From contig NC_084828.1 of assembly GCF_033115175.1 (NCBI RefSeq), positions 95,853,388 to 95,917,387 of the forward strand: a stretch of DNA of 64,000 bases, read 5' to 3'. Below the pieces are notes generated by a model. It made no database searches. It saw only the letters and a list, made by a program, of their open reading frames with translations, and was not told where the DNA came from. The position numbers and the translations under genes were made by a program. This DNA is from Lepus europaeus (Eukaryota > Chordata > Mammalia > Lagomorpha > Leporidae). Positions 1-12,891 of this stretch are shown here, piece after piece (position 1 is the stretch's first letter; every line of letters starts with the position of its first letter).

Positions 1-235
1 CGGCAACAGGTGATGGCTCAAGTACTTGGGTTCTTGCCACCCACATGGGAGACCCAGATGGAGTGCCTGGCTCCTGGCTTCAGCTTAACCCAGCCCTGGC
101 TACTGTGGGCATCTAGGAAGTGAACCAGTGGATGGGAGCTCACGCTCATCCTCTCTCTCCCTCTCATCCTCTCTCTCCCTCTCATATTCTGATTCTCTGC
201 CTTTCAAATAAACAAGAATAAATAAACATACGAGG
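1..235 (+). mobile_element. CSINE, cut by the window start
   Basis: Starts inside the element at the 'gcaacaggtgatggctcaag' region. It keeps the ctcctggcttcag core, the CT-rich block and an AATAAATAAA-type tail. Lagomorph tRNA-derived SINE. Confidence 0.85.
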
Positions 236-254
236 TGACAGAAATGGGAGTCAA

Positions 255-573
255 GGGGCAGACATTTGGCATACAGTTAAGAACTTGATTGGGGCAATGG
301 CATTCCATATTGAAGTGCCAGAGTTCGAGTCCCACCTCTGCTCCTGATTCCAGATTCCTGCTAATGCACGCCCTGGGAGGCAGCAGGTGGTGGTTCGAGT
401 ACTTGAGTCCTTGCCACCCATGTGGGAGACTTGGATGGAGTTTCAGGCTCCTGGCTTTGGTCTGACCCAGCCCGTCACTGGAGGCATTTGGGGGAGTGAA
501 TCAGTAGATGGGAGAGATCCATCTGTCTGTCTTTGTCTCTATCTCTTTGCCTTTCATACAAACAAATAATTTG
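255..573 (+). mobile_element. CSINE, diverged full-length copy
   Basis: Head ggggcagacatttggca, B-box-like gagttcgagtccc, core ctcctggctttgg, CT-rich end and a degenerate A/T tail. Confidence 0.85.
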
Positions 574-3500
574 GAAAATGAGAATCGGAAAGATATAGAC
601 AGATTAACAATACAAAATGAAACAGAAAAAAAAATTTCTCTCAATAATGATTTTGAATCGACGCTAACAAATAAAGCCAGGAAGACCGTTCTTGGCTTTA
701 ATCGTCAGTGATTGAAGCAAAAAGGCAACTTGGGTGTGTTTGGAGGCGTGGGGGCTTGGAGCTTGAGGCCTGGGCAGGTGGCTGGGGGAAACGTCAATTT
801 CCTTGTCTTTAATCAGCCTCCCTGGGTTGTTGTGCTAGCAAATGTTTCTGGTCATCTGTGAAGCACCACACCGCTGGTAGTTGTTATTCACAAGAGACTG
901 GCACATTCTGCCCACTGTGGGAGCAAGATGAATGAATAATGTGCTATGGCTGCCACAGCAAGCTAGCTCGGTACCCAGAGTGCAGGGTGGGCTCTGTACT
1001 TGTCCAAGCGTCCCCGGGGCTCTGTGCTCACTCCGGTATCGGCACACTGCTGCTGCTCCGGAGTAAGTTGCGAGCGTAGCTCAGAGTTTGAGAGCTGTGA
1101 CAATAAGGGATGATGTAAGGATTAGGAGGATGTTTAGTCTGGAAGAAAAAAAAAATAAAGACTAAGCTAGGACGAGGTTGGCTGTTTCCAAATAGCTGAA
1201 AACTGTCTTGCAGCAGAGAGGGGAGACCGATTCTGGCTCCTGTGTTGTTGATGAGCAAGCCCGGACCCCATGATGGGAATTAAACAGAGGTGGATTTGGG
1301 GGCTGCAGAATCCCCTCTGAAGCTCAGAGAGCTGTTGCCCAGTGGGCTTCCTGGGAGATCTGTGAGGGGCCAGGTGGCTGTGATCTTCAAGTACAGGTGG
1401 CTGCCTGGGAGACAGGGTGTGGCCCCGGATCCTGCTCTGGCTGACAGGTTGGACCAACTGCTCTCTGTCTCCCTTCAATTCTACAACTTATCTTCTGATC
1501 GCCTTGATACTTCCTTATGCTCTGCTTTCGTCAGCACTCCTGAGGCCTCTGTTGACTTTCTGCTGCTTCTATGAATGGCCGTAGGGTTCCGGGGTCAGAA
1601 ATAGTTCTGTAATAATTGATAGGCTGGCTTAATAGAAAGCAGGCGGGAAAAAACACTTAAAAACAAAGATGGTCTTGTTACTCTGAAGGACACACAGTAA
1701 GTAACCTGTTGGTGACAGAAGCAGGAACCCGGCCCTCTAGGTGAGAGAATCTTGTAACTACCGTAGCAAATGAATAGGCCTGGCTTATTGTGAGCTATTG
1801 TTTAAAATGCAAACACGGCCGCTGAAGGCCTTTGTTCTGGAATGGAACAGTGTTTTCCTTGTTTACACAATTCTTTTGATAGATACAGAACTTCAAGAAA
1901 ATTCTCCCTGTAAGAATTCTATATCATAAGCCTCTTTCGAACTCCTTATTTATTAAGTGCTTTGCTGCTTTGGTCCTATTGGAGTCTGTAGAGGAGATGT
2001 TTTGTTGAGTTTTGGAACACTAGAAAAGCCATTTTCTGGAGGGAAATATTTTTCACGCATAGTTAGTGTTGCCGTGGGGTGAGAGGCTGGCCGAATCTCG
2101 GCAGCTGAGTGGGCAGCTGAGCTATTTCCAGTGTGTTGTTCTACCCCCACATAGCAATTACGCATCTGTCTCACGAGGCCGCACCTCAAACATCCCACCC
2201 ATCATTTCGGAAACCTCCACCTAGACCCGGAGGCACAAAATAGCATGCAGCAGGTCCAGGTGGACGGAGCAGGAAGTGAGCAGGGTGAGTAACGTTCTGG
2301 TCAGGTTCCTTGAGGTCACAGGGCTTGCCCAGCCCTGAGAATGATAGCAGGGGCATGGAGAAGGCTGAGGATTCAGGGCTGTTTGGATCCTTGCCGGTCA
2401 TTCGTGGCGGAAGAGCCTTGGGAGACAGCAGTAGTGGCCCTGCGGATCCCAGGACAGGGCAGTTCGGCGGGGCCTGGCCAGACAGGGAGGTGGGGGCTGC
2501 ACAGGCAGCAGCAAAGCATCCACTGTCACCCACTGCAGGCTGAGTACCCAACGCTGCCGTGTGGTGATCCTTGCCCAGCCCCATGCAGGCGTGACCTTGA
2601 ACCTTGGCTCAGAGCAGCCTCAGCCTGGAGACCAGCAGGTGGATTTGTTCTTGGTGACTGTACACCTGCTTCCTCACCCTGCCTCTTCTGCCTCAAGGTG
2701 CTCACCCACTGGTTCTGGTTTCTAAGTTGCTCCAAAACCCCCCTCCCTCGGCTCTGTCTTCCCCACATGGTCCTGCCCTCCCTGCAGGTGTGTGTGTGTG
2801 GCACAGTGGTTCTCAAACCTCTGTGGGCGCGAAGGCCCACTGAGCATCCCAGCTTACACAGATTGCATACTCTCCATCTGAAAACAAAGCCAAAACCTGA
2901 AACTGCGAGCTCTGACACGATGGCACGAGTGGGAAATTCCACACCACGGAATCCTGTTTCAAGCACAAAATGATTACAAACCTTGTGCAAAAATTACCTT
3001 CAGGCTATGTCCAATAGGTAAATATGAGCCATACACGAATTTCAGGTTTAGATTTGAGTCCCATCCCTAAGATATCTCATTACATATATGCAAATATTCC
3101 AAAATCTGAACTCTGAAATAACTCTGGTCCTGGGTATTTTGGATAAAGGCTATGCAACTGGTACCAGACGTCAGAGCCCTGCCCTCGGAGATCACGATGC
3201 GGGAGGTGGGAGGGGAGCCCAGGAATGGGCAGCCCAGGTGTTTCTGATGAGTAGTCCACAGGCCACACTGGGAGAAAGACCAGAGGGAAGAACGTGAACT
3301 TCAGGGAATGCGGTGGAACTGGGTGACTTGTTGCATTCTTGTGGAGCAGGTTAATTACCATTTCTGAGCCTCTGTGGCATCGTCTGTAAAATGGTCCCCA
3401 CTTCGCAGCTTCATCCTCCAGGACAGGCAGGCAGTAAGGTGTCCGGCTGGGGCGTATTTAATAGAGTGTTCGGCTTCCTGGCCCCCTCCTTCAGCACTGG

Positions 3501-3715
3501 GGAAGTGGCAGCCGCGAATTCCAGTTCCTTCCCATCCTGGCGTCTCAGTGGCCTTTCCTTACAGGAGAGTCTGGGGGAGCGTGCACAGCCCCGCTGCTCC
3601 AAGTATCATCGGGCAATCCGGACTTCTCAAGCAGGGGTATGCAAAGAAACTTCCAGGAGGTCCGAGGTGTGCCATCTGCTGTCATTTTTATTTGCAGTGA
3701 ACCACAGAGTCAGGA

Positions 3716-3731
3716 CACACACACACACAGT
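3716..3731. repeat. (CA)n microsatellite
   Basis: Uninterrupted acacacacacacac run. Confidence 0.8.
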
Positions 3732-4106
3732 GCACTATAGAACGAGTCCACGATATTCTATGCAGGCAGACAGGCAGGCTGGAGCAGGCAACCACCGCTA
3801 GCATATCTACGCAGGGGGCAGGGGCAGAGTGGAGGCAGAAGGGCAAGCCTGGCCCGGTGCTAAGCAATGGCTGCCTCCGTCGTGGCTCTGTAGGGTCTGC
3901 ATTTCTGGCTGCAGCCAAGGAGTGTTGCGATCTTTAGCTTCAACCTGTGCTCAGGGTCGCCCAGAGACATTGAGGTTTAGCTGAATTCCCTAAGTGGCAG
4001 CTGCAGTTTTCATAGAGGGATTGCAATCTCTCCCAACACACCGGCAATTAGAAAGGTTAAAAGAGCTTTGATATACAGGAGGGAAAGTGCTTATCTTTCA
4101 GAGATG

Positions 4107-4148
4107 CGTGCGTGTGTGTGTGCGCGCATGAATGTGAATGTGTGTGTA
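4107..4148. repeat. GT-rich imperfect microsatellite
   Basis: gtgcgtgtgtgtgtgcgcgc followed by spaced TG repeats. Confidence 0.7.
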
Positions 4149-5233
4149 GGCAGAGGGCTTCCCCAAGACAGTGTCTGGAGTGTTTCTTTCACGTCACCCC
4201 CCCTCCCCCATCAGCTGATTTCTGAGTATGGCCAGTCCTCCAGAGGGAAGAAAAGTGGATTCTCAGTGGGATAGCCTCTGTGGGTCAGCAGGGCTGAGGG
4301 AAGCCACGGGGCTGGTGGGAGACGCGTGTGGACAAGAACCCTGCCTCCGCTTCCATGGCCACGCATTCACCCCAAGCAAAGGCAAGGTTGCTGAAGCGGG
4401 GAAGTCCCCAGAGCCCCCTTGTTTGACAGATGGAGAAAGGGAGGTCCCAGCAGGCTCAGGGGTGCGTCTGAGACCATGTGACTGAGCCAGGACCATGCCC
4501 ACTTCTCCAGTTGCTCTTGCTTTCCCAGGCAGGGTTTCACTTCTTTCCCCATCAGGAGATGCGAACGGCTGCCTTCCACAGCAGCTTCTCGGGAGCGTTC
4601 CCAACAGGAAAGGGTCTCAAGACTTGTTTTCTGCAGAGAGAGAGAAGCCAGCATCAGAACTCCCTGAGCAAGTGGCCGCTTGCAAGGAACAGCGGCCTTG
4701 GAGATAGCCACCAGGGGTGGAGGGTGACCATACAGAGAGGCACAGAGCTTGCTTCTCCCCAGGCTAGGGCCGAGGACAGCTGTGTTGTTGGCGGGGTCAG
4801 CAACTTCTCTTCAGTTGGATTGCATGCCTCTTGCCATCTGGAGAAGGAAGAAATGAAATGTTGCAGGTTGGGAAATTCACCTGCTTGTTGAATCTGCACT
4901 GTCTCTGTCAAGACTGGAGACTACCTCGGTAGCTTAATGTGGCTCAAGGCAGGCAACATCTGCAGCACTGGTTCCTGGCCAGGCAGGCAGCTGGCCTCTC
5001 ACCCAGGGCCCGGGAAAAATGGCTTTGGAGAGGAATTCTGTGGATACTGTTGGAAGAACCAGTGCTGAATGACCGCCACTTGTTCTGCAGCTACAATCAG
5101 CCACGTGGGTGACCAACTCGACTTGGAAGGTTGGGCTCAATGACACCCAAGGAGGAGCCTTTTCCAACCTGAGGGGACCATGGCTCCAGAACTCCTTGCT
5201 CAGTGGACTTTTCTCATTAACTGAGCTAGTCTA

Positions 5234-5510
5234 GGGCCCAGTGTTGTGGCACAGACAGTTAAGCCGCTGCCTGTCAACACCAGCATCTTGTATTGGAGTA
5301 TTGGTTCTAGGTCCCAGTTGCTCCCCTTAAGACCCTGTTCCCCCACTAATGTGCTTGGAAAAATCAGTAGAGGATGGCCCACGTGCTTGGGTCCTTGCCA
5401 CTCACATGGGAGACCCATATGGAGTTCTGGCTGTTACAGCCCTCTGGGGACTGAACCAGCGGATGGAAGACCTCTCACTCTTTTCTCTGCCTTTCAAATA
5501 AATACAATAA
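5234..5510 (+). mobile_element. CSINE, sense member of a tail-to-tail pair
   Basis: Head gggcccagtgttgtggcaca, core ggtccttgccactcacatgg, tail ctttcaaataaatacaataa. The opposite-strand CSINE at 5511-5847 abuts its tail. Confidence 0.85.
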
Positions 5511-5534
5511 CTTTTTTTTTTGACAGAGTTAGAC

Positions 5535-5577
<43 letters not shown>

Positions 5578-5847
5578 TTTTCCTTCTGTTGGTTCACTCC
5601 CCAAATGGCCACTATAGTCGGCGTGCTGTACTGATCTGAAGCCAGGAGCCAGGTGCTTCTCCTGGTCTCCCATGCAGATGCAGGGCCCAAGGACCCGGGC
5701 CATCCTCCACTGCCTTCCTGGGCCACAGCAGAGAGCTGGACTGGAAGAAGAGCAACCGGGACAGAACCGGTGCCCCAGCTGGGACTAAAACCTGGTGTGC
5801 TGGCGCCGCAGGCGGAGGATTGTCCTAGCGAGCCACGTCACTGGCCA
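5511..5847 (-). mobile_element. CSINE, younger antisense member abutting the previous one
   Basis: Poly-T, then tgacagagttagacaatgag, a long GA run, tgcttctcctggtctcccat, and a reversed head ending gccacgtcactggcc. The GA block (the CT domain) has expanded. Confidence 0.85.
5537..5573. repeat. (GA)n microsatellite inside a CSINE
   Basis: About 18 uninterrupted GA units from the CT-rich SINE domain. Confidence 0.9.
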
Positions 5848-8084
5848 CAATAATTGGTTTTTTAAAAAGAGAGGCAGTCTGTTAGAAACTGTGACTCCAG
5901 AAAGGTTGTATGTGTGGGTTTTGCTTATTGGCTTTGCTTCTGTTGGTTTTGCAGAAGCCAAACCCATTGAACTGCCAGGGCCTCTGGTTCCTTCCTTGTT
6001 CCTGATTCTGTCACTTCTATGCCGAAACCAATATCCTATGGTCTATGGGACGCTCATCTGTGTCATCATGGGTTACACTTCCCAACAGTTCTAGCCCCCA
6101 AAAGGGCTTTTCCTTACAGTGTGACTCACGCGGTGAAGAGAAAAGGGAAAGTGGTACTGAACAGGCAGTGTCGGTGGGCCTTCGAGGACACATCCACGCG
6201 GGAGAAGCCGCGGGACGCTGGAGCACACCCTGAAACTGGGCTCCAGAGTTGTCCTCTGCCCGTTCCCTGGCCTGTTCAGCACAGGCTTGCCTGGAGGTGA
6301 CAAAGCGGCCAGGCGACCCTTGAGGTCCCCTCAGACCCTCCGAGTCCACGTTGAACACTCTGAAAGTGTATCGTGGGAGAAATGTGGAGAGAAAGGTCCT
6401 GAGAATGAAAGCAGCAGAAGGTGGAAGATGTAGACTCTGGGAGTAGGAGGAATCAGAAAAGCAAAAAACGTGAGGGGGAGAGGAGGAAAAGAGACCCGCA
6501 TCGATTAGGTTAGGAGAAGAGGGTACCAGGTTGGCGCGCAGGCGCTGTTTACCAATGCCGTGTTTATTGCTGAATCAGCAAGTCAAGGCCCGGATCATCC
6601 TCTCCAGGCCCACTGTCCGTGCGGCAGCAGGGAGGCGGGGGACGGCTTGCCCGAGTCCCTCTTGCCAACTGGTGCGGAGTGGCTCCCTGAGGAGAAGCCC
6701 GAGCTGACCAGCAGGAAACAGCACTTTCTCGGTGGGCCGCACTGAGGGTAGGCAGTGCCCTGGGGCCGTGGCCGTGAAGTCTGGAAGGAGAAGGTGAGCG
6801 GGCACAAGCCCAGGCCTGGCGTCTTCCCTGGCCCTGCTTCTGAGCTGCCAGACTGTGAGGACCCGGGGCAGCATGGGGAGCGCAACCCTGCAAGGGGCCT
6901 CACGGCTCCCCTGCTGCCCCTGCTGCCGCAGCTCCCCTAGCCAAAGTCTGCTGCAAATTCGTCCAGACCCCTCCTGTGAGTCCCCCACAATAGCCACTGG
7001 GTTTGGGGGAGGGCTCATGGCTTTCCTTCTCTGAAACTCGGGGTGCAGTTTCTAGATGTTTCTCCCCTCCTTCAGGAACATGGAGTCTGGAAACAGGCTT
7101 TTCACCGAGGCCACTGGAGGCAGGACCCACTTCCTGTTAGAGGAGCTTTGAGACCACATGACAGATTCCCATACATGTCCCTTTTCGTCCCCTTTGGGGG
7201 CTGCAGGGGATGCGCAACCACTGTGCCTTTGCCTCTGTGCCCTGGCCTGCTCACACACATCTTGGAAGGGACGTTGGAGCTGCGGTCCTCTGAGCTGCCC
7301 GGGCAGCTGCTCAGCTGTTCAGCCTTCTGATTCACTGCTCCTTGGCCATGACCCACGGCAGCAGGGCCCCACGACGGAGGGGCTGAGCCGAGGGGCAGTG
7401 CCACTGAGAAGGGGGCTCAGCACATTCAAGCCAACTCCATCTTTGCAATTCTTCTTCTCTCCCTTAGGAAACTGCCACCGTGAATCACGGGGAACCCGGA
7501 GGAGAGAATGTGCTTCCTCTTGGCTGCTACCAAACAACTGATGAGCCGCACTACAGGTAGCCCCCCCACCCCTTCCGAGAAGGTAGAGAAGAGAAACATC
7601 ACACTGCCTAGGCAAGGCAGGCGCAAGTGTGGGGAGCCCAGGCCTGCCACCCGGCTCCGTCGCCGGCAAAGCCTGCCAAGAGCGCTTACATAAGCCCCAG
7701 TGAGCTCATGTGCTTTCCCGCCCAGCAGCAGAGCCTGAGCGGCAGGGCCAGGGGTTAGGCTGGAGGAGGAAGCTTAGAAGAGATTGTGTTCCTCCAGGGA
7801 GGGGCCTCTCTGTGCAACATGCATGCCTGCACTCTGGAAGGTGAAAGCGATTCTCCCCGTGCCAGGCCCCCTAGACCTTCCTACGTGAGGCATTGCTGTC
7901 AGGAAGAGAAGAGGAGACGCTGGATCCCAGGAACCCTATGGCATGGGGGAGGGGTGGCAGAGGTGGGGGTGTTTGGTGAGCTAAATGCATGCAGAGGTGC
8001 ACTTGGGGTGTGGCTGGGAAAGGAGGTGACGGATGCCTACGAACTTTGGTGTGAGATGCCATGACACCTACAAGATACTTTTAC

Positions 8085-8225
8085 CAATTTCAGCTAAACG
8101 TGATGAAGCAGATGGCAAAATGTTAGCAACCGTGAAATACAAGTGATGGGTACACAGCGTTCAATACACCCATGGCCCTACTTTCCTTGTGTGTTTGGAC
8201 GTTTTCACAATAAAAAGAAATTACT
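8085..8225 (+). mobile_element. Old L1 3' end fragment
   Basis: Contains aaaatgttagcaaccgtgaa and ends gttttcacaataaaaagaaa, the layout of the 3' end of ancient mammalian L1 copies. Confidence 0.55.
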
Positions 8226-8261
8226 GCCAGCTGTTCTCATTCCAGGGCATGGAGGGAACCT

Positions 8262-8272
8262 GGGGGGGGGGG
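8262..8272. repeat. Poly-G run
   Basis: Eleven consecutive G. Confidence 0.85.
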
Positions 8273-8546
8273 CTTCGGGAGGCTGGCGGGGAGCAGAGGG
8301 GGAACGGGAACCGCTGGGTTGATGCTCGTACCTTCAGGCCTGCTGGTAGCAGCGGAGGATGGGAGCGAACCCCAACAGCAATCAGCACACCCAGCACCCT
8401 CCGTGCACGTGTGGTTCTCTGGGTCAGAGGATCTAGCTCTCAAGCCTTTCACCTCAAGCATGCTGGGGACAGAGGAACTATTCACCCGGAAAACTTTTCT
8501 TGACGGTCATGCCATTTTCTGGTAACCAATCCGTACCAGTTTTCTC

Positions 8547-8564
8547 AAAAAAAAAAAAAAAAAA
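8547..8564. repeat. Poly-A run
   Basis: About 18 A after ttttctc. I see no clear retrocopy upstream. Confidence 0.8.
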
Positions 8565-9087
8565 GACAAAAAACACGAGTTCGTTCATGACTTTGAAAGT
8601 ACCGTTGTTTAGTCCCTCAACAGAAAAATGCGGACTTTCTTGAATCTTCTTCCAGATTGCCCCTTACATTGTGGGATTTTATAATTCATTTCCTTTTATT
8701 ATCTAAGGTACCGTTTTTATTACTCTGTGCTTTTTAATTCTTCCTAAGATTCCATTTTAATAAAAATAATTTTATGGAAAGGAAAAAAGTTAGTTTTGCT
8801 TCACTCTAGAGGTAGTCTCCTTGGTTCCAGATATGATTCACCCAGTGGATTTTTAAAAGGACATCTCCAGTTTCCTCCTACCATAAAATATCAGTTACTA
8901 AATTCTGATGTTTGGCTACCTGGCTTTATTCCTCTTGCCCTTGATCTTTACTACGGTCACTGTGTATCTTTTAATATGATCCTTATCACTGTGTGAATAC
9001 TCTGAGCTGCTTGAGGTCTCTGCCAGGTGTCCATTGTCGGCCATCTCTTCTCTGGGATGCAGCCCAGCTGGTGCCCTGGAGCAGGGA

Positions 9088-9118
9088 GAGGGAGGAGGAG
9101 GAGGAGGGGGAGGAGAGG
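9088..9118. repeat. GGA-rich tract
   Basis: gggaggaggaggaggagggg-type purine run. Confidence 0.8.
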
Positions 9119-9264
9119 CACTGACCGTCCCTCCTCAGGTGCCCCTGCACCGGGACATACTCTGTGGACTGGGGAGGATGAGGCTTGGGCTTCCCGGTTG
9201 AGAAGGAAGTCAGTCATGCACGGGGCTTGGCTCACTGCGCTTGAAGCTCCGAGGAGTCACTAAT

Positions 9265-9455
9265 GGCACTGCAGACTCAGATGTAGGCTCTGAAGGTGGA
9301 CGCCGACAGACCCGAATCCTGGGGTCTGCCACTACGACATCTGCTGTTTGTCTCTTCATTTGTCACCTGGGAACCATGTCGCATCAACTACCTTCATAAG
9401 GATCTTGTAAAGTACAAAAGTAGTCCTAAAAGTAATAGTCTTTAGACTAAATGAT
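9265..9455 (+). mobile_element. MIR SINE remnant
   Basis: gcagactcagatgtaggctc, cagacccgaatcctggggtc and tgtctcttcatttgtcacct follow MIR order. Confidence 0.55.
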
Positions 9456-11039
9456 AGTTGTTATTTAATAACAATTTCCTTACTACCCTGACATTTCTGT
9501 TTTACCAACAACCCAACTTTAAAGCTTTTCTTAGTTTTACAAAGGATTTCTCAGTCTTCTTTTCCCTTTCTGGAGGCCAGTGTTCACGCTCACCTCCCTT
9601 GCTCAACTCGATCTGCTGAGAAATCCGGTTTTCTGTTTCGTTTCATCTCACAAATCTGCATCTTGTTATGCTGGTCTCTTACTGTGTGCTGACTCCACTT
9701 TGGTGCTGTCCTTTAATTCTTTGTCAGTCCTGACCGGATCTCTGAGAAGCGCATGGCAAGTATTTCTGTCTTTCTATCCAAGCTGAATTTCATATTTTCT
9801 GAATCATGAAACTGCCCTCCATGTGACCTAGAAAGCCCTTTGATGATCCATATTTAGCTGTATCCATCACTCAACAGATGTCTGGATAGTTAAAGGTCCC
9901 CATGAGCTCCCTCTACATCCTGTGGTTTCAAGTTCCTGACTTGTTCATTTAAAAGCTTTCATCCCCCTGCCCTCCACCCATTTCAGGTTAGAAGGACTGA
10001 TTCCCTGTTTAGCTATCCATTTGTTCATTTAACAAATATTAGCTCATCACCTACTATATGCTTGATACTGGGCTCCATTTATGTCTTTGCCTCCAAATTG
10101 CATTTTTCCTAATCTGCCCCATTTAGAGCAGTCCTCCATATTTTCTGATGATCCCTCTAGAATTTGTACTGAGCAACCAAATACATGGCCTCTTCTATCT
10201 GCACAGTTGTCTGACCCCTGGAAGACGTGGAGGCATTAATGATAGACTCTGATGCCTTGCTACAACGTACCTGCCATGACATCCACAGATGTCAGGACCA
10301 GCTAAGTTCACATGGCTCCAGCGAAGGGAGCTTAGCTAGCAGATGAGGCTGCAGGACTCGGCTTGCCGTCCTGCACCGTGGACGTGAAGAATGAAGTGGT
10401 AGCAAGGGCAGAACGCCCAGCGAGTTAAGTAGCTAATTTCCAAATAGGTTTTCTATGGCCCTGGTTTTCCAGAGATGCCCATGAGGAAAGCTGCTTCTCT
10501 GCTTTTTGAGCTCTCTGGATCTTCCCAGTAGATAGCATCTCTTGGCATCTGAGAGGCAGCCCGCCATTCTGTTCTCCTGGGGAACACAGATGGCCCGGCC
10601 CACGCCTATCACTAATGAGGATCACATGCACAGCCTCTTTGCTGGAGGCTCCCTCCGACGATCCCCGCGCCCCTCCCCTGGGCTGGCTGGTCACCGTGGA
10701 CCATGGCGTTTCAATCTCAGAGGGCTGTGGGCTGCTCTCCCACTCACTCACAGAGCTGAACAACATCAAAACATCTATTAGGTAGGCCCTGGGAAACCAG
10801 ACACTGAGAATGAAGGATAGCTGCTAATGTGATTGCAAGGGTGAGGTTTGGGGATCCAGTTGTGTGTGGAGGCTTTTTCGAGTTTAAAAACGAAAAAGCA
10901 CTGGAAATTTGGCAGTCGGAGCATGAGTAGATGCCTATACAGAAGTTGAACAGATAGAACGTCCATTTTTAAAGCCCTGTAATTCCATCTAGAATACCAG
11001 CAGCATTGGAAACAATTAGATAAAAATGTTAAAGTCAGT

Positions 11040-11270
11040 AAAATACAGTGGGAAAAGCACAGGTTTGGAGGTGAGACAGGCCTGTGTCAAGTCCTAATTG
11101 TACCACTTGCTCTGTTGAACAAGGCACTTCACCTTCCTTTGCACCAATTCCTTTATCTATGAAGTGAGTATAATGCCCACGTCATAACAGGATATTCTGA
11201 AAATTAAAAGGGATAGTATGTGAAAAGACCTTGAAAAGTGCCTGGCACTCAGTAAGGAATGAATGAGAAT
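11040..11270 (+). mobile_element. MIR SINE
   Basis: Well-preserved order: caagtcctaattgtaccact, aaggcacttcaccttccttt, a guanine-poor middle, then gtgcctggcactcagtaagg. Confidence 0.75.
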
Positions 11271-11769
11271 TTCCGTTCTTACCTCCCTCTCCTGTTTTCT
11301 AGGGTAGAAAGTTGAACAGCACACTCCAATCTAGTAGAATACCAAACTGAGTAAAAAAACAAGGGGTCCAAATGAGAAGTCTATACCAAGCTATCCTCCC
11401 ATTTTAGTTAAAACTTGGTTACTGTTTGAGATAGGAAATAATTTATTTTTCCTTGCTATTACAAGTCTAAAGCTTATGACTAGGAGAAGAGTTTCAAACT
11501 GCTAATATGGACCCCACAGGCAACAGAAAAATCTCTTTTGGTCTTTAATACTTTAACCCATTCCTTTAACTTTCAGAGCTACAAAGGAGAGGTCATATCA
11601 TCACCAGCTGCCCTCGAGGTGCCAGTGAGGCAGGTCCATCCTGCCATGTACATACAGTTCTGGTCTAACTAGTCCATACCCATGCAGCCAGAAATCTTTT
11701 TTGGGGGAGTCATCTTTTTATTTTTTTGGAAAATAAAGGATACAAGAAATTCTGTTCAAAAGGAATTAA

Positions 11770-12426
11770 TCGGGGTGCAATGGGTTGGGCTGCTGTTTGG
11801 GATACCCACTTCCCCTACTGGAGTGCCTGGCATCAAGTCTTGCCTCCGCTTCTGAATCCCGCTTCATGCTACTGCACACCCTGTGAGGCAGCAGATGATG
11901 GTCAAGTACTTGGGTTGCTGCCACTCTCATGGGAGACCCGGATGGGGTTTCTGGCTCCTGGCTTCAGCCTGGCTGTTGTGGGGCATTTGGAGAGTAAACC
12001 AGCAAATGCAAAATTTCTCTGTCACTCTCTTTTTTTTCTTAAAGATTTATTTATTTATTTATTCAAAAGTCAGAGTTACACAGAGAGAGGAGAGGCTGAG
12101 AGAGAGAGAGGGGTCTTCCATCCAATGGTTCACTCTCCAGATGGCCACAATGGCTGCAACTGAGCCGATCCAAAGCCAGGAGCCAGGAGCTTCTTCCGGG
12201 TCTCCCACGTGGGTGCAAGGGCTCAAGGACTTGGGTCATCTTCTACTGCTTTCCCAGGCCATAGCAGAGAGCTGGATCGGAAGTGGAGCAGCCGGGACTC
12301 GAACCAGCGCCCATATGGGATGCTGGCGCTTCAGGACAAGGCATTAACCCGCTGTGTCACAGCGTCGGCCCCATGTCACTCTCTTTCAAATAAATAAATA
12401 AACAAATAAATAAGTCTTTAAAAAAA
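11770..12426 (+). mobile_element. CSINE split by a later antisense CSINE
   Basis: The 5' part runs to about 12032 (tttctctgtcactctcttt). The 3' part resumes at 12374 with tgtcactctctttcaaataa and an AAATAAAT tail to about 12426. The insert at 12033-12373 duplicated the 13 bp tgtcactctcttt. Confidence 0.88.
12033..12373 (-). mobile_element. CSINE inserted inside another CSINE
   Basis: Poly-T, aaagatttatttatttattt, a GA-rich block, gagcttcttccgggtctccc, and a reversed head ending cacagcgtcggcccc. Flanked by a perfect 13 bp duplication (12020-12032 and 12374-12386). Confidence 0.92.
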
Positions 12427-12875
12427 CCACTCAGGAATGGAGACTCCTTGTCCTAAAAGAGTAACTTTTGGGGATACCATTACAGGAAATGATTAGATGC
12501 ATGGTCCCATCTCTGGTGAGAACAAGCAACAACAAACAGGAAATGTTGGACGTCAGGCAACAATATTTAATCCGTAGAGGCTGGCAGACAAATGAAGGAC
12601 TCCATGGCTCTTTCCTATGAGTTCTCAGAGCTTCTCTAGGTATCCCCTAGTAGGGATCCAGGACTTGACTACAAAGCTCTATGGGCATTTTATGGATGCT
12701 GGTGTTTTGTGAGACACATTTGAGGAAATGATGGCCTCAGACAAGCTGTGCAGACTTGGAGCGGACGTTCAAAATAATTTTCTGATCGATTCCTGTTGGA
12801 TCCTGGAACTGGTGGCCAAGAAGACTGTGAATTTCCTTCCTGGGAAGGCTGCTGACCTCTCTTCATTCCTCACTA

Positions 12876-12891
12876 CCCCCCCCCCCCCCCC
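12876..12891. repeat. Poly-C run
   Basis: Sixteen consecutive C within 12427-13569, which otherwise holds no recognised gene or repeat. An AT-rich, TATA-like low-complexity patch follows at 13215-13325. Confidence 0.85.

Larger units (their letters stand above)
574..5233. other. Intergenic stretch without recognised genes
   Basis: No CSINE. I see weak MIR-like remnants (about 1675-1745 reverse, 3300-3420 forward with gcctctgtggcatcgtctgt, 4400-4490 reverse), a CA run at 3716-3731 and a GT-rich patch at 4107-4148. Several short open frames at 2186-2990 and 4260-4910 overlap on both strands and show no family signature. I see nothing else I can name. Confidence 0.6.
5848..11769. other. Intergenic stretch without recognised genes
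   Basis: CSINE-free. It contains a short L1 3' end at 8085-8225, MIR copies at 9265-9455 and 11040-11270, a G11 run at 8262-8272, an A-run at 8547-8564 and a GGA-rich patch at 9088-9118. 6090-7700 is fairly GC-rich with overlapping chance open frames on both strands. 10010-10075 resembles an L2/MIR end (aacaaatattagctcatcac). Confidence 0.6.

Noticed and set aside
2186..2990. Overlapping open frames on both strands as coding exons
   Set aside because: Frames coexist on both strands, with no recognisable domain and no clear splice-site set.
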